DNA of 64,000 bases from Pseudomonas sp. B28(2017) (GTDB taxonomy: Bacteria > Pseudomonadota > Gammaproteobacteria > Pseudomonadales > Pseudomonadaceae): NCBI RefSeq assembly GCF_002113025.1, contig NZ_NEJH01000001.1, positions 620,001 through 684,000 of the forward strand. The letters are read 5' to 3'. A program made the position numbers and the translations under genes. The notes below the pieces were generated by a model. That model had not been told where the DNA came from and did not search any database. It worked only from the letters and a program-made list of their open reading frames with translations. Shown in pieces: positions 40,720-52,375 of the stretch; positions within the stretch are counted from its first letter, which is position 1; every line of letters starts with the position of its first letter.

Positions 40720-41898
40720 TTAATTTTGCTTTGAATGACTCCATCGGCCGCTTACGTAGCACAGCAAACCACCCACGGCAGCCAGTGCACTCAAGGCATA
40801 AAACATCGTCGGTGCAGGGGTGTGCATCAACATGAAGCCGCAAATCATCGGGCTCAACGCGCCGCCAAGCGCAGCGAGGTTTTGTGCGCCGTAATAGCTG
40901 CCGCGCAGTTCTTCCGGAGCCAGGGTGTCGACGAAGAGAAACTCGGCCGGGTAAATGATGATTTCACCGAGAGTGAAGATAAACATCGCCACGCACCAGC
41001 TCACCAGGCTGTCTGCCAGGCTGAAGCCGATCAGCCCGAGGATGAACAGGCCGGTGCCGGCAATAATCCATTGGCGCAGTTGCTCGCGCTTGAGAAAGCG
41101 CCCGATCTGGTATTGCAACAAGATCACGCTGATGGCGTTGCAGGCGAGCAGGGCGGCCATGATTTCCATGGTGTGACGGGAATTGCTGATCACCAGCAGG
41201 TACTGCGACAGGTAAAACGTGAATCGCCCGTGCACCACCGTGCTGAGCAGGCAACCGGCGGTGAACGTGATCAGGGTGCGGTCGTTTTTCAGGGTGATCA
41301 GGGTTTTGAGAAAACTCTGCGCTTGACCGGCCAGGGAAACACTGGCCGGGTTTCCGGGAATGCCAGTCATCAGGAACATACTGAAAAAAGCGATGGCCGC
41401 AGCGATCAGGAACGGCGCACTGGCAAAGGCGCCGGCGATCAGCACACCGAGCATCGGCCCGACCGCGTAGCCAATGTTGGTCAGCGTATAGCTGAGGGAA
41501 AACGCCTTGGCGCGCTGGCCCACCTCAAGGTTGTCGCTGAGGATCGCTTTCGAACCGATCAGGAACAGTGATGAGGCGGTTTCGGTGACGATCAGGGTGA
41601 TCGTTGTCAGGTAGAGGTTTTCAGCAAAGGTCAGCAACACCAGGCCGATAGCACTGGACGCCATCGAGAGAACAAGCAATCGGCGTTTTTCGAAGCGATC
41701 GATGATGTAGCCGCCGTAGAGTGAGAGCAGGGTGGCGACGAACACTGCAATGCCGAGCAGCAAGCCAACGTCCTGTTGGTTGAGGCCAAGCTTGTCACTG
41801 ACGAACAGCGTGAGCAGCGGGCTGGTGATGGCGCGGCTGACGACAATGGTCAGCGAGCAGATCAGCAGGCGGCGGATGAGGGGGGAGTAGGTGGTCAC
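40720..41898 (-). CDS. MFS transporter (drug-efflux type)
   Basis: About 392 aa with 12 predicted helices. The loop 2-3 motif of the family is recognisable as GGYIIDRFEKRRLL, and the mid-protein SYTLTNIGYAVGPMLGVLIAG matches motif C of drug/H+ antiporters. A GTG at 41898 (first residues MTTYSPLIRRLL) is chosen because AAGGA lies at 41909-41913, ten bases upstream; ATG codons at 41931 and 41943 are alternatives. It is probably a single-gene transcript ended by the terminator at 40592-40629. The substrate is unknown. Confidence 0.85.
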   Translation of the reverse strand: MTTYSPLIRRLLICSLTIVVSRAITSPLLTLFVSDKLGLNQQDVGLLLGIAVFVATLLSLYGGYIIDRFEKRRLLVLSMASSAIGLVLLTFAENLYLTTITLIVTETASSLFLIGSKAILSDNLEVGQRAKAFSLSYTLTNIGYAVGPMLGVLIAGAFASAPFLIAAAIAFFSMFLMTGIPGNPASVSLAGQAQSFLKTLITLKNDRTLITFTAGCLLSTVVHGRFTFYLSQYLLVISNSRHTMEIMAALLACNAISVILLQYQIGRFLKREQLRQWIIAGTGLFILGLIGFSLADSLVSWCVAMFIFTLGEIIIYPAEFLFVDTLAPEELRGSYYGAQNLAALGGALSPMICGFMLMHTPAPTMFYALSALAAVGGLLCYVSGRWSHSKQN

Positions 41899-41988
41899 GG
41901 CGTGAATGTCCTTATTCGATCGGGCCGGCATCAGCCCGATCATGGGCGCTACTCTAACAGTCGGACGATTCGATTGTTGCCACGGGGT

Positions 41989-43572
41989 TTACTTGAGGTG
42001 CAGCAGCACGAAATCATTGTTGTCGAAGCGCCCGCTAAGTACGGGCGGCAATGCACCAATAGCCGTGCCTTGCAATGTCTCGTACGCATTCAGGCCCATC
42101 ATCACCCACGCCGGGCCCTTCAGGGTTTCAAGTTCCCCAGGGGAGTCGGTGAACACCGGGTGCAGTTCCTGTGGGATGTTGACCATGAACTTGATGGCCT
42201 TCGCATCTTTGCCCATGCCGTGCATCACCAGCGGTGCCGGGTCTTCTTGCACCTGTTCAAACGCCTCGCGGCTGAAGGTCCGGGTATCGTAGAGCTGTCG
42301 TTGAACTGGCTCGAACTGCAGGATGTAGAACGACCAGAGTGCCAGGACCGCGCAAAGGGCCAGTGCCTCTGTTCGCCAGCGGGGCTGCTTGAGAGCTGTC
42401 ACAGCAACCACTTGCAGCACACCGAGAATAATGAACAACGAAGCGAGGTGAGCCACTTCATCGGGAAATTTTCGTCGCACAACCAGCAAGGTCACGATCA
42501 GCAGCCCTGGGATCAGCAGCCACAGTCCCTGCATCAACCTGCGCAGCCAGGCAAACAATCGACCCTGTGTGGCGTAGAACGGATAGGCCGCCATGATTGC
42601 CGCCATGGGCAGCATCGGCAGCAGGTAGCGGGCTTTTTTCGCTTGGGGGATCGAGAGACCAATCATCACGATCAGCCCTGCGGCGAAGCAGTATTGCAAC
42701 AGGCGCAATGCCGGGCCGGTTTCCCGGCGGCCGGAGATTCCGACCGCCAACAGCGCCAGCACCGCCAAGGGCCACGCTAATGCGTAATTACCTACCGAAC
42801 TGGTGAAGTAATACAGCAAATCGTTGGAACCTTCGGTGCCGTCCATGCGCCCCATGAACTGCATGCGAATCACGTCTTGCAAAAATGCCGGGCCGCCACT
42901 GATGTCCGCCAGCCACAGCAACAGCCCGACGCACATCGCCAGCAGTGCCGATGCCAGCAAGCCGAAGACAATCAGTCGTCGCCATTGGCGATCGACCAGG
43001 AAATAGCTGCAGAGTATCCCTGCAGGAATGACCAGGCCGATTGGCCCACGAATCCAGAAGCCCAGCATCAGCAAGGCAAAGATCAGAACCTGGCGGCGCG
43101 GCGCTGCGAAGTGATCGGCGGCATAGCCAAGGTAGAACACGCTGAATGCGACGGCCGTCAGCATAAGGTCGAGGGAAACGGCGCGGGTTTCCGTGATGAA
43201 GGTGTTGGTCAACAGCATCAAGGCGATGCTCAGTAATGCCCAACGCGTGGAGTAGGGCGCCAGCAGGCGGTACATCAATGTGACGATGACCGCTGCGGCG
43301 ATGGCGCTCGGCAGCCACGCGGTCAGGCTGGTGACCCGGCCGAACGGCAGTGAAAGCAGCCAGATGAATATTGTTGAAAGTCCCGAATAGTCTGCGTAGG
43401 GCTGGCCATAGGTCGTCGGAAAAAACGACGGCCCATTGCGCAGCATCTCCTGGGCGAACAGCACGAAGCGCGAATCGAAACCGATGGCCGCCTGCTGATA
43501 CATCCCGGCGCAGAACAACAACAGCGCCAACAGACCCAGCGCGAGGGACTGTTGGCGGATGTGAGGGATCAT
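41989..43572 (-). CDS. GT-C glycosyltransferase (ArnT/PMT-like family 39), last gene of the arn operon
   Basis: A 527-aa membrane protein with about 12 helices in the ArnT/dolichyl-mannosyltransferase-like superfamily. The first large loop has GFDSRFVLFAQEMLRNG and YADYSGLSTIFIWLLSLPFG, equivalent to but clearly different from the [10 protein letters not shown] and RYFEKP segments of true ArnT. It would move a sugar from an undecaprenyl-phosphate carrier to an acceptor in the periplasm. The start at 43572 is five bases after the ugd stop, so it is the operon's final cistron. Donor and acceptor are not predictable; a modified LPS or glycolipid is an inference. Confidence 0.82.
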   Translation of the reverse strand: MIPHIRQQSLALGLLALLLFCAGMYQQAAIGFDSRFVLFAQEMLRNGPSFFPTTYGQPYADYSGLSTIFIWLLSLPFGRVTSLTAWLPSAIAAAVIVTLMYRLLAPYSTRWALLSIALMLLTNTFITETRAVSLDLMLTAVAFSVFYLGYAADHFAAPRRQVLIFALLMLGFWIRGPIGLVIPAGILCSYFLVDRQWRRLIVFGLLASALLAMCVGLLLWLADISGGPAFLQDVIRMQFMGRMDGTEGSNDLLYYFTSSVGNYALAWPLAVLALLAVGISGRRETGPALRLLQYCFAAGLIVMIGLSIPQAKKARYLLPMLPMAAIMAAYPFYATQGRLFAWLRRLMQGLWLLIPGLLIVTLLVVRRKFPDEVAHLASLFIILGVLQVVAVTALKQPRWRTEALALCAVLALWSFYILQFEPVQRQLYDTRTFSREAFEQVQEDPAPLVMHGMGKDAKAIKFMVNIPQELHPVFTDSPGELETLKGPAWVMMGLNAYETLQGTAIGALPPVLSGRFDNNDFVLLHLK

Positions 43573-43577
43573 GAGGT

Positions 43578-44957
43578 TCAGGCGACTACTGGTTCGGCTG
43601 ACCATTGCTGGTAAGGCATCGGCAATTTGCGCGATTCGCCCCGGCCGATCGGGAAGTAGGTGAAACCGATGCGTGCCAGGCGGTCCGCGTCGTACAGGTT
43701 GCGACCGTCGAAGATCACCGGTGCATTGAGCCGCTGCTGGATCAGCTCGAAGTCTGGCGCCTTGAACTGTTGCCATTCGGTGCAGATGATCAGCGCATCG
43801 GCACCGGACAGGACCGACTCAGGCGTACCCATGAGCATCAGTTTCGATTCATCGGGATACAGCTTCTGGGTTTCCTGCATGGCTTCCGGATCGAACGCAC
43901 GGACATTCGCCCCGGCAGCCCACAACGATTCCAGCAACACCCGGCTCGGTGCATCGCGCATGTCGTCGGTGTTTGGCTTGAACGCCAGGCCCCACAAGGC
44001 AAAGGTCCTGCCACGCAAGTCGCCCTTGTAGAACGCGTTGATGCGGTCGAACAGTTTGTGTTTCTGCCGCTCGTTGATGGCTTCCACCGCTTGCAGCAGG
44101 TCGCTGGAGCAATGGGCCTCTTCGGCGCTGTGGATCAGGGCGCGCATGTCCTTGGGGAAGCATGAGCCACCGTAGCCGCAACCGGGGTAGATGAAGTGGT
44201 AGCCGATACGCGAGTCGGCCCCAATGCCCAGGCGTACCGATTCGATGTCGGCCCCCAGGTGTTCGGCCAGCTCGGCGATCTGGTTGATGAAGCTGATCTT
44301 GGTCGCCAGCATGCAGTTGGCGGCATATTTGGTCAGTTCGGCACTGCGCAGGTCCATGAACATGATGCGTTCATGATTGCGGTTGAAAGGCGAGTACAGG
44401 TCACGCATCACTTCACGTACTTCATCGCGTTCACAGCCGACGACGATACGGTCCGGGCGTCGGCAGTCGGAAACGGCCGAACCTTCTTTCAAGAATTCCG
44501 GGTTGGAGACGATATCGAACTGCAAGACACGCCCGGCATTGAGCAGGCATTTGTCGATGTGTGCACGCAAGGCGTCGCCGGTGCCGACGGGAACGGTGGA
44601 TTTTTCCACCAGGATCGCCGGTTGCTCGCGATGCCGTGCCACGGCTTCGCCCACCGACATCACATAGCGCAAATCCGCTGAACCGTCGTCCCGGGACGGA
44701 GTACCGACCGCGATGAACAGTACCTGTCCGTGTTGTACCGCGAACTTTTCGTCGCTGGTGAACTGCAACCGTTTGGCGTCGAGGCCTTCGCGCACCAGGC
44801 TGGCCAGCCCGGGTTCGAAAATACTCACGTGGCCCTGTTTGAGCAGCTCGACTTTTTGCTCGTCAACGTCCATGCAGACCACGTCGTGGCCAACTTCCGC
44901 CAGTACCGCAGCCTGCACCAGGCCAACATAACCGCTACCAAATACACTTATTTTCAT
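43578..44957 (-). CDS. ugd: UDP-glucose 6-dehydrogenase Ugd (PmrE)
   Basis: A 459-aa NAD-dependent enzyme that oxidises UDP-glucose to UDP-glucuronate, the first precursor for 4-amino-4-deoxy-L-arabinose. Motifs: the N-terminal Rossmann [22 protein letters not shown], the catalytic cysteine in [14 protein letters not shown], and the C-terminal [20 protein letters not shown]. The start overlaps the arnF stop as ATGA. The length matches Pseudomonas Ugd. Its inclusion in the operon makes the pathway self-contained from UDP-glucose. Confidence 0.95.
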   Translation of the reverse strand: MKISVFGSGYVGLVQAAVLAEVGHDVVCMDVDEQKVELLKQGHVSIFEPGLASLVREGLDAKRLQFTSDEKFAVQHGQVLFIAVGTPSRDDGSADLRYVMSVGEAVARHREQPAILVEKSTVPVGTGDALRAHIDKCLLNAGRVLQFDIVSNPEFLKEGSAVSDCRRPDRIVVGCERDEVREVMRDLYSPFNRNHERIMFMDLRSAELTKYAANCMLATKISFINQIAELAEHLGADIESVRLGIGADSRIGYHFIYPGCGYGGSCFPKDMRALIHSAEEAHCSSDLLQAVEAINERQKHKLFDRINAFYKGDLRGRTFALWGLAFKPNTDDMRDAPSRVLLESLWAAGANVRAFDPEAMQETQKLYPDESKLMLMGTPESVLSGADALIICTEWQQFKAPDFELIQQRLNAPVIFDGRNLYDADRLARIGFTYFPIGRGESRKLPMPYQQWSAEPVVA

Positions 44958-45355
44958 GGGGCACTCCTTAATTCAGGCGCACGAGCAGGTCGAGAATTGA
45001 TGGTAATGACGCCGAGGATGACCAATGTCACGCCAAGGCTTTTTGTAAGGCTGAACGTTTCGTTGAACAGCGGCAGGCTGGCGGCCAGCAGGTACACCAG
45101 CGCGTAGCTGATGCTCAGCAACGAGTAGGCACGACCCAGGGGCAGGTCCCGCAGGGCGGCGAGCCAGCAGAGCATCGACAGGGCGTAGGCGCAGATGGCC
45201 ACGAGCACCACGGCAACGGCCGTGAAGTCGATGTGAGCGGTGAGCCATTGTTCGGGTTGTGGCAGGTGACTCATGCTCCAGCGCATGCCCAATTGGGCGG
45301 CGCTGACCAGCAACACGCTGCCCAGTGCGAAGGTAATACCGCGTCTCAGGTTCAT
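44954..45355 (-). CDS. arnF: ArnF, undecaprenyl-phosphate-L-Ara4N flippase subunit
   Basis: A 133-aa protein with four helices of the small-multidrug-resistance fold. The typical segment [27 protein letters not shown] is present. With ArnE it is thought to flip undecaprenyl-phosphate-aminoarabinose across the inner membrane. The start at 45355 overlaps the arnE stop by four bases; the frame is open further upstream but inside arnE. Confidence 0.9.
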   Translation of the reverse strand: MNLRRGITFALGSVLLVSAAQLGMRWSMSHLPQPEQWLTAHIDFTAVAVVLVAICAYALSMLCWLAALRDLPLGRAYSLLSISYALVYLLAASLPLFNETFSLTKSLGVTLVILGVITINSRPARAPELRSAP

Positions 45356-45696
45356 GCGTGTTGCCCCAGCAATGCCACGCCACCGATCACCAGCGCTACA
45401 CCCAGCCAGTGGCGGCGGTCGATGGTTTCGTGGAACACGAAACGCGCAATCAGGGTGATCAACACGAAGTTCAGGCTGAGCATCGGGTAGGCAATCCCGA
45501 CTTCCAGGCGTTGCAGCACCAGCAGCCACACCAGCAGGCCCAGTCCCAAAGAGGCCAGGGCCAGCCAAAGCCAGGGCGAGCGCAGTTTTTCCATCCAGCC
45601 GGAAGGTTTGCCACGCCAGCTTTCCACCGCATATTTCTGGGCGATCTGGCCCAGGCAGGTGAGCAGGCAGGCGACCAGTAGCAATAGCAGGCTCAT
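45352..45696 (-). CDS. arnE: ArnE, undecaprenyl-phosphate-L-Ara4N flippase subunit
   Basis: A 114-aa four-helix SMR-like protein with the family's [45 protein letters not shown] and IGGVALLGQ. It is the probable partner of ArnF in moving the lipid-linked aminoarabinose to the periplasmic face. It overlaps arnT upstream and arnF downstream by four bases each, which suits equimolar production of the two subunits. Confidence 0.92.
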   Translation of the reverse strand: MSLLLLLVACLLTCLGQIAQKYAVESWRGKPSGWMEKLRSPWLWLALASLGLGLLVWLLVLQRLEVGIAYPMLSLNFVLITLIARFVFHETIDRRHWLGVALVIGGVALLGQHA

Positions 45697-47342
45697 AGCG
45701 TCGCCTGAGGGATGATCAATATCACCAGGTTGCCTTGTTCGTAGCGCTTGCCCTCTTTGGGCAATTGATCAAGTTCGCGCAGCTCTTCCTCGCCCTTGAC
45801 CCGCATGACCACGCCTACCGAGCCAAGCTGGCGGGCATCGTGCATCCACTGTTGCACCTGGTCGGGGCCGACGCGCTGCTTGAGCGAATCAGGATAGGCA
45901 AGGCCATATTTCAATTCGCCTATCGTGTTGAAAAAAGCCACTTCCGGCCGTTTCACCCGCCACGACAACGCCGATGCGGCACCGAGGTCGTTGCTCAACA
46001 ACCTGGCGCTCTGGCCGAGTTCCTGGGCGTGATCGAGGATGAATTGGTCAGGGGTTTTGTTGGCGACTACGGAATTGGGCAGTCCGGCAGGCACCAAACC
46101 GATGAGCAACAGGCTGCCAAAAGCCGGGGCTGCCCAGCACTGCAGCGGGCGGAAGGCCTGCAGCAGGTTGGCCATGATCCAGCCGATCAAGCCGATGAAC
46201 ACCAACACCAGGTTGTGCAGTTCATGATTGTAAATCGGCTTTTTCAGTTGCAGATAAACCAGGGCCAGCAGAGTGACCACGCCTACCACCAGGTTCAGCA
46301 GGCCGTTGATGCCCAGGGCGCGACCTTGCTCCAGCTTCAATCGATCGGCCAGTGCATGGCCGAGCAACAGCGCCAGAGGTAAAAGGCACGGCAGGATGTA
46401 GGCAGGCAGTTTGCCCTTGCTCAGGCTGAAGAAAAACAACGGCATCCACAGCCACAGCAACAGGAAAGCGATATTGGACTGGCGTCGGGTCTGCCAGGCT
46501 TGCTTGAACGCCGGCGGCAGCAATGCAACCCACGGCATGCTGAAAGCCACCAGCAGAGGCAGGTAATACCACCATGGCGCATCGTGCTGGGCATCCTCCC
46601 CGGCAAAACGGCGGATATGTTCATGCCAGAAGAAAAACCGCCAGTAGTCAGGCTCCTGGGCGTGTACGGCCAGGGCCCATGGCAAGCTGACGGCAATGGC
46701 GACCACGACCGCCACCGGGCCGTAGACCAGCAGTTCACGCCAGCGTTTTTGCCAGATCATCCAGGGCAGGGCGATCAACACTGGCAGCAACCAGGCCAGG
46801 AAGCCCTTGGTCATGAACCCCATGCCGCAGGCCAGGCCCAGCACCGCCCAGGCGATCAGGCGTTGACGGCGGCCGACGCTGTCCAGTGCAAACCACAAGG
46901 CCACCAGGCTCAGGTTGACCCAGAGCGTGAATTGCGGATCGAGGTTGGCATACCCCGCCGAAGCGGCAATGACCGAGAAACTCATGTACAGCAGTGCGCT
47001 GGCGAAACTCTTGCGCGGTTCGTTCCACATCCGGCGGGCGACCAGGTAGCACAGCAACACACTCAAGCCGGTGCTCAGTGCCGAGGCGAAACGCACCCCG
47101 AAGAGGTTCTGGCCGAACAGCGCCTGACCGATGGCAATCATCCAGTAGCCAGCCGCGGGTTTTTCGAAATAGCGCACGTCCATGAAATGCGGCGACACCC
47201 AGTTGCCGCTCAGGAGCATGCCCTGGCTGATCTGGGCGTAGCGGGTTTCGTCAGGAATCCATAAGCCATGACTGCCCAGTGGCAGCAGGTAGGCCAGCGC
47301 GACCATGACCAGCAATATCGGCAAAGCCCAGCGTTTGCTCAT
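45693..47342 (-). CDS. arnT: ArnT, lipid A 4-amino-4-deoxy-L-arabinose transferase
   Basis: A 549-aa GT-C (GT83) inner-membrane enzyme with about 12-13 helices. It transfers aminoarabinose from undecaprenyl phosphate to lipid A phosphates, reducing polymyxin binding. Conserved periplasmic-loop residues are present: [39 protein letters not shown] and [19 protein letters not shown]. It overlaps arnD and arnE by four bases each. A paralogue with the same motifs lies at 57871-59592. Confidence 0.95.
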   Translation of the reverse strand: MSKRWALPILLVMVALAYLLPLGSHGLWIPDETRYAQISQGMLLSGNWVSPHFMDVRYFEKPAAGYWMIAIGQALFGQNLFGVRFASALSTGLSVLLCYLVARRMWNEPRKSFASALLYMSFSVIAASAGYANLDPQFTLWVNLSLVALWFALDSVGRRQRLIAWAVLGLACGMGFMTKGFLAWLLPVLIALPWMIWQKRWRELLVYGPVAVVVAIAVSLPWALAVHAQEPDYWRFFFWHEHIRRFAGEDAQHDAPWWYYLPLLVAFSMPWVALLPPAFKQAWQTRRQSNIAFLLLWLWMPLFFFSLSKGKLPAYILPCLLPLALLLGHALADRLKLEQGRALGINGLLNLVVGVVTLLALVYLQLKKPIYNHELHNLVLVFIGLIGWIMANLLQAFRPLQCWAAPAFGSLLLIGLVPAGLPNSVVANKTPDQFILDHAQELGQSARLLSNDLGAASALSWRVKRPEVAFFNTIGELKYGLAYPDSLKQRVGPDQVQQWMHDARQLGSVGVVMRVKGEEELRELDQLPKEGKRYEQGNLVILIIPQATL

Positions 47343-48223
47343 GCGCCTTGCACTCCCAGCCAGCCTTCGCGACCTTCGAGCGCACCGCGTACCACGCGGC
47401 CGATCGGCAAACTGTCAGGGGCCTCGGGCAACAAGTCGCCCAAGGGTTGAAAACGGATGTCCCGCTGATGTGCATCACTCAGCAGTTGACGGAAATCGTT
47501 GGCCATCAGAATCCCTTCTACCTCGGCATGGATCGTGTAGACATTGAGTTTTTCCGGGGTGAACCGGTCCAGGATGAACGAGTTGAAATCCTTGGCGGCG
47601 ACGGTCGGCCCGACCACTTCGTCGAAGGTCGGCAGGTCCACCGGTATTTGTGGCGCGCCCGGACGACCATCGGCCAATCGTGGCTGGAACAGGCTCAGGC
47701 CGCGACAATCGCTGTTGTAGCGAAAGCCGAAACCCTGCTTGGCTTCGATCACGCGCTCGTCGGCACGCCAGCCGGCGGACGCCGAGCAGGTGATCTTTTC
47801 CCCGAGAATGTCGCTGAGGGTGTCCACGCCACGGCGTATCTGTTCGACCAGTTGTGCGTCGCTCCAGCGGCCGGCGTTGGCTTGCCAGCCATGGTGATCC
47901 CAGGCGTGCAGGCCAACCTCATGCCCGGCATCCCGGGCCTGGCGCATCAAGTGCCCCAGGTCGCGGCCGATCGGTTTTCCAGGCCATGCGGTGCCGGCAA
48001 GCAGGATGTCCCAGCCATACAGGCCGGCTGCGTTGGAACGGAGCATTTTCCAGAGAAACTGTGGACGGATGAGGCGCCACAAGTGGCGCCCCATGTTGTC
48101 CGGCCCGACACTGAAGAAGAACGTCGCCTTGACCTGAGCTTCATCAAGGATTTCCAGCAGCCGGGGCACCCCTTCACGGGTGCCCCGGTACGTGTCGACA
48201 TCGATCCGCAGTCCAGCCTGCAT
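47339..48223 (-). CDS. arnD: ArnD, 4-deoxy-4-formamido-L-arabinose-phosphoundecaprenol deformylase
   Basis: A 294-aa polysaccharide-deacetylase-fold enzyme (CE4-like) that removes the formyl group from lipid-linked Ara4FN. Motifs: the metal and base region [33 protein letters not shown], the metal histidines in [14 protein letters not shown], and [12 protein letters not shown]. Its start shares one base with the arnA stop (TGATG). Deformylation makes the flippase and ArnT steps effectively irreversible. Confidence 0.94.
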   Translation of the reverse strand: MQAGLRIDVDTYRGTREGVPRLLEILDEAQVKATFFFSVGPDNMGRHLWRLIRPQFLWKMLRSNAAGLYGWDILLAGTAWPGKPIGRDLGHLMRQARDAGHEVGLHAWDHHGWQANAGRWSDAQLVEQIRRGVDTLSDILGEKITCSASAGWRADERVIEAKQGFGFRYNSDCRGLSLFQPRLADGRPGAPQIPVDLPTFDEVVGPTVAAKDFNSFILDRFTPEKLNVYTIHAEVEGILMANDFRQLLSDAHQRDIRFQPLGDLLPEAPDSLPIGRVVRGALEGREGWLGVQGA

Positions 48224-50214
48224 CAGCGCTTGTCCGCGATTTCGAGCATGGCTTCACGCAGGAAGAAGTCCAGGGTGTTGCCGATGGTTTCGCTCATTTC
48301 CACGGTCGGCGTCCAGTCCAGCAGGCGCTTGGCGTTGGCGATGCTTGGCTTGCGGTGCGACACGTCCTGGTAACCGGTGCCGTAGAACGCCTTGCTTTCG
48401 ATGTCGCGGAAACCGGCGAACGGAGGGAAGTTGGCGCGCAGCGGGTGAGCTTCGAACTGACGCAGCAGCTCTTCGCCCAACTGACGGATGCTGGCCTCGT
48501 TCTCCGGGTTGCCGATGTTGATGATCTGGCCGTTGCAGACATCGTTGTCGTTGTCGATGATCCGTGCCAGCGCTTCCACACCGTCGGCGATGTCGGTGAA
48601 GCAGCGTTTTTGCTCGCCACCGTCGAACAGGCGAATCGGCGTCCCTTCCACCAGGTTCAGGATCAACTGGGTAATCGCGCGGGAGCTGCCGATACGGGCA
48701 GAATCCAGGCGATCGAGGCGTGGACCCATCCAGTTGAACGGACGGAACAGGGTGAAGTTCAGACCCTTCTGGCCATAAGCCCAGATCACGCGGTCCAGCA
48801 GTTGCTTGGAGACCGAGTAGATCCAGCGCTGTTTGTTGATCGGACCGACCACCAGGTTGGAGCTGTCTTCGTCGAAGTTAGGGTCCTGGCACATGCCATA
48901 GACTTCCGACGTCGACGGGAAGATCACGCGCTTGTTGTACTTGACGCAGTAGCGAACCAGTTTCAGGTTCTCTTCGAAGTCCAGTTCGAATACACGCAGC
49001 GGGTTACGGGTGTATTCGATTGGCGTCGCGATGGCCACCAGCGGCAGCACCACGTCGCACTTCTTGATGTGGTACTCGATCCACTCGGAGTGGATGCTGA
49101 TGTCGCCTTCGACGAAGTGGAAGTTCGGGTGGCTGCGCAGGCGCTCGATGGCGTCCGAACCGATATCCAGGCCGTAGACTTCGTAGCGGTCGTCGCGCAG
49201 CAGGCGCTCGGACAAGTGGTTGCCGATGAAGCCGTTGACACCGAGGATCAGCACGCGGGTGCGACGCGGGGCACGACCGGATTCGGCACCGCGCAGCACG
49301 GAACCGTCCACCAGGCCCAGTTCGTTGGCCAGTTGCGGGCCGCTCAGGTACAGGCCGTTGTCGTTGCGCTGGCCGGCATTGATGATCAGCGAGTCTTCAC
49401 CGCAGGCGATGCGCAGCGGATCGACGCTGATGACGCGGCCCGGCGCCAGACCTTCGTTGCCCTTGGCGACTTCGGCGCTCCAGACAATCAGCTTGTGCTC
49501 GCCCACCGCGCAGAAGGCGCCCGGGTATGGCTGGGTCACGGCGCGGACCAGGTTGAACAGTTCTTCGGCCGGTTTGGCCCAGACCAGCTTGCCGTCAGCC
49601 GGGGTGCGACGGCCGAACACCGTGGCTTTGGATTCGTCTTGCGGTGTTTCGCTGGCTTTGCCTTGCAGCAGCGCCGGCAAGGTGTCGCGAAGCAGGTCAG
49701 CGGCCGCCACGCGCAGTTTGCCGTGCAGGCTCAGGGCGGTGTCGCTGCGCTCGATCGCAACCTTTTGCTGGGAGACGATGGCGCCCGCATCGGCGCGCTT
49801 GACCATGCGGTGCAGGGTCACGCCGGTTTCCGTTTCGCCGTTGACCAGCACCCAGTTGGCCGGTGCGCGACCACGGTAGCGTGGCAGCAGGGAACCGTGC
49901 AGGTTGAACGCGCCTTTACGGGCCGTGGCCAGCAGCGTTTCGCTCAGCAGGTTGCGGTAGTAGAAGGAGAAAATGTAGTCGGGGTCGAGCTTGGCGATAC
50001 GCTCGATCCACAACGGATGGTTGGCATCTTCCGGTGCATGCACGGCAATGCCGTGGCGGGCGCACAGCTGTGCGACGGAACCGTAGAACGCGTTCTCCTT
50101 CGGATCGTCGGCGTGGGTGAACACCGCAGCAATCTGGAAACCGGAGGCGAGCAGGGATTCGATGCCGGCGCAGCCAATATCGTGATAGGCGAAGACAACA
50201 GCTTTTGCACTCAT
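48223..50214 (-). CDS. arnA: ArnA, bifunctional UDP-Ara4N formyltransferase / UDP-glucuronate decarboxylase
   Basis: A 663-aa two-domain enzyme. Residues ~1-300 are a formyltransferase with [18 protein letters not shown] (catalytic His and the SLLP motif) and ADAGAIVSQ. Residues ~315-663 are an SDR-type oxidative decarboxylase with [30 protein letters not shown], the catalytic [11 protein letters not shown] and [11 protein letters not shown]. The C-terminal half acts first (UDP-GlcA to UDP-Ara4O); the N-terminal half formylates UDP-Ara4N after ArnB. It overlaps arnC by four bases. Confidence 0.95.
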   Translation of the reverse strand: MSAKAVVFAYHDIGCAGIESLLASGFQIAAVFTHADDPKENAFYGSVAQLCARHGIAVHAPEDANHPLWIERIAKLDPDYIFSFYYRNLLSETLLATARKGAFNLHGSLLPRYRGRAPANWVLVNGETETGVTLHRMVKRADAGAIVSQQKVAIERSDTALSLHGKLRVAAADLLRDTLPALLQGKASETPQDESKATVFGRRTPADGKLVWAKPAEELFNLVRAVTQPYPGAFCAVGEHKLIVWSAEVAKGNEGLAPGRVISVDPLRIACGEDSLIINAGQRNDNGLYLSGPQLANELGLVDGSVLRGAESGRAPRRTRVLILGVNGFIGNHLSERLLRDDRYEVYGLDIGSDAIERLRSHPNFHFVEGDISIHSEWIEYHIKKCDVVLPLVAIATPIEYTRNPLRVFELDFEENLKLVRYCVKYNKRVIFPSTSEVYGMCQDPNFDEDSSNLVVGPINKQRWIYSVSKQLLDRVIWAYGQKGLNFTLFRPFNWMGPRLDRLDSARIGSSRAITQLILNLVEGTPIRLFDGGEQKRCFTDIADGVEALARIIDNDNDVCNGQIINIGNPENEASIRQLGEELLRQFEAHPLRANFPPFAGFRDIESKAFYGTGYQDVSHRKPSIANAKRLLDWTPTVEMSETIGNTLDFFLREAMLEIADKR

Positions 50215-51230
50215 GAAGGAACCTGATCTGAAGAAGTGGAAGTAAGGCCGTCGACGGTAACAACGGAAGCGGGGGAATCGGGCTGGCTACGCAGCACCTT
50301 TTCAATGAAGAAGCGCGGACGTGCGCGCACGTCGCTGTACATGCGGCCCAGGTATTCACCCAGCAGGCCCATGCCGATGAATTGGCCACCGGTGAAGACG
50401 AACAGCACGGCGAACAGTACGAAGGTACCGCCACCGGCCCAGCCGGCGCCGAACACCAGGCGCAGCATGATCAAGGCCATGGCGAACAGCACGCCCAGGG
50501 CCGCCATGCCGACGCCGACGATGCTCAGCAGTCGCAGAGGCGTGGTGGTCATGCAGGTGACCAGGTCGAACATCAGGTTGATCAGGCGCATGGGGCTGTA
50601 CTTGGAATCGCCGTGTTCACGCTCGGCGTGGGTCACGAGGATTTCCGTGGTGTGGCGGGCAAAGCTGTTGGCCAGGATCGGAATGAAGGTGCTGCGCTCA
50701 CGGCAGGCGAGCATGGCGTCGACGATAGTGCGCCGGTAAGCGCGAAGCATGCAGCCGTAGTCGCTCATGGCCACGCCGGTGGAACGTTGCACGGCCAGGT
50801 TGATCAGTTTCGATGGCCAGCGGCGCAAGGCCGAGTCCTGGCGGTTGTTGCGCACCGTCGCGACGACGTCATAGCCAAGTTCGGCCTGTGCGATCAGTCG
50901 CGGGATTTCTTCGGGCGGGTTTTGCAGGTCGGCATCGAGGGTGATGACGACATCGCCCTTGCACTGTTCGAAACCGGCCATGATCGCCGCGTGCTGACCG
51001 TAGTTGCGGTTGAGGATCACCGCCACCACCGGGCTGCCTTCGCGGGAGGCGGCGTCCTCCAGTATCTGCGCGGAGTCGTCGCGGCTGCCGTCGTCGACCA
51101 GCACGATTTCGTAGGCCTGGTGCAACTGCTGGCAAGCGGCTTCGGTGCGCCGGAGCAGTTCAGGCAGGCTGTCCTGTTCGTTGTAGACCGGAATGACGAT
51201 CGAAACGAAATTGATTGGGTAAGGTCTCAA
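50211..51230 (-). CDS. arnC: ArnC, undecaprenyl-phosphate 4-deoxy-4-formamido-L-arabinose transferase
   Basis: A 339-aa GT2 enzyme: a GT-A domain with [29 protein letters not shown], the [15 protein letters not shown] metal motif and [19 protein letters not shown], then two C-terminal helices (residues ~235-300) that anchor it to the inner membrane. It transfers Ara4FN from UDP to undecaprenyl phosphate. It overlaps arnB and arnA by four bases each. Confidence 0.94.
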   Translation of the reverse strand: MRPYPINFVSIVIPVYNEQDSLPELLRRTEAACQQLHQAYEIVLVDDGSRDDSAQILEDAASREGSPVVAVILNRNYGQHAAIMAGFEQCKGDVVITLDADLQNPPEEIPRLIAQAELGYDVVATVRNNRQDSALRRWPSKLINLAVQRSTGVAMSDYGCMLRAYRRTIVDAMLACRERSTFIPILANSFARHTTEILVTHAEREHGDSKYSPMRLINLMFDLVTCMTTTPLRLLSIVGVGMAALGVLFAMALIMLRLVFGAGWAGGGTFVLFAVLFVFTGGQFIGMGLLGEYLGRMYSDVRARPRFFIEKVLRSQPDSPASVVTVDGLTSTSSDQVPS

Positions 51231-52375
51231 AGGCTTCTGTCCATACAGTTTTCGATGGCACCGACAACGCGCTCGACATCATCGGTGGTCATGTCGGGGA
51301 ACAACGGGATCGAACACAGCCGCGCCGAATTCCATTCGGTGTTGGGCAGGTACAGGTTGGGGTAACGCTGGCGGTAGTAAGTGTGCAGGTGAGTTGCAAT
51401 GAAGTGAATACCGGTGCCGATATTCTGTTCCTGGAGGGCTTTCATGAACGCTTCGCGATCCAGCCCGCACTGCTCGGCGTCGATGCGCAGGATGAACAGG
51501 TGCCAGGCATGTTTTTGCGAATAGGCGGGGACGGTCAGCGGTTGTACCGGCAAACCTTCCAGGCGCTGCAGGTAGGCCTGGGCCAGCTGAGTGCGCCTGG
51601 CGTTGATCTCGTCCAGACGTTCCAGTTGTACCAGTGCGATGGCCGCGTTGATGTCGGCCAGGTTGTACTTGAAGCCGGGCTCGACCACCTGGGCCTGGGG
51701 CTTGCGGCCGTGGGTCAGGCGGTCGTAGGCATCGACCCCCAGCCCGTGAAACTTGAGCATGCGTACCCGCGAGGCCAGGGCTTCATCGTCGCTGACGAAC
51801 ATCGCGCCTTCGGCGCAGGTCATGTTCTTGATCGCGTGGAACGAAAAGATCGCCGTGCCTTTGGAGCCGACGTGACGACCTTTGTAGAGAGTACCTGCGG
51901 CGTGGGCGGCGTCTTCGATCACGGCAATACCGTGTTTGTCGGCCAGCGCGTAGAGCGGATCAAGATCGAATGCCGCACCGGCGTAATGCACCGGGATGAT
52001 GGCTTTGGTGCGCGGGGTGATTGCTGCTTCGATACTGGCCACGTCGGTCATCAGCGTATCGCGGTCGACGTCGACGAACACCGGTGTGGCACCCAGCAGG
52101 GTGATTATGTTGGCGGTGGACACCCAGGTCTGCGACGGTGTAATGACTTGATCGCCGGGACCAATGCCCAGTGCCAGAAGGGTGATATGCATCCCGCCGG
52201 TGGCCGAGGACAGTGCCACGGCATGCCGGCAACCGACGTAGTTGGCGAAGTGTTCTTCCAGTGCCTGGTTCTTCGGCCCGGTAGTGATCCACCCGGAGCG
52301 CAATACTTGCTCTACGGCAGCGATTTCTTCGTCGCCGATGCTGGGACGGGAGAAAGGGAGAAACGCCTGACTCAT
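51227..52375 (-). CDS. arnB: ArnB, UDP-4-amino-4-deoxy-L-arabinose aminotransferase
   Basis: A 382-aa DegT/DnrJ/EryC1-family PLP enzyme that aminates UDP-Ara4O with glutamate as donor. Motifs: [59 protein letters not shown] and the PLP lysine in [17 protein letters not shown]. The ATG at 52375 is preferred over the GTG at 52381 because GAGGT lies five bases upstream. It is the first gene of the arn operon, with an RpoS-like -10 about 60 bases upstream. Confidence 0.95.
   Translation of the reverse strand: MSQAFLPFSRPSIGDEEIAAVEQVLRSGWITTGPKNQALEEHFANYVGCRHAVALSSATGGMHITLLALGIGPGDQVITPSQTWVSTANIITLLGATPVFVDVDRDTLMTDVASIEAAITPRTKAIIPVHYAGAAFDLDPLYALADKHGIAVIEDAAHAAGTLYKGRHVGSKGTAIFSFHAIKNMTCAEGAMFVSDDEALASRVRMLKFHGLGVDAYDRLTHGRKPQAQVVEPGFKYNLADINAAIALVQLERLDEINARRTQLAQAYLQRLEGLPVQPLTVPAYSQKHAWHLFILRIDAEQCGLDREAFMKALQEQNIGTGIHFIATHLHTYYRQRYPNLYLPNTEWNSARLCSIPLFPDMTTDDVERVVGAIENCMDRSL

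Noticed and set aside
48355..50226. Open frame of 623 codons on the plus strand, antisense to arnA
   Set aside because: It mirrors arnA codon by codon, lacks recognisable domains and has the composition expected of the reverse strand of a GC-rich gene. ArnA motifs are clear on the other strand.
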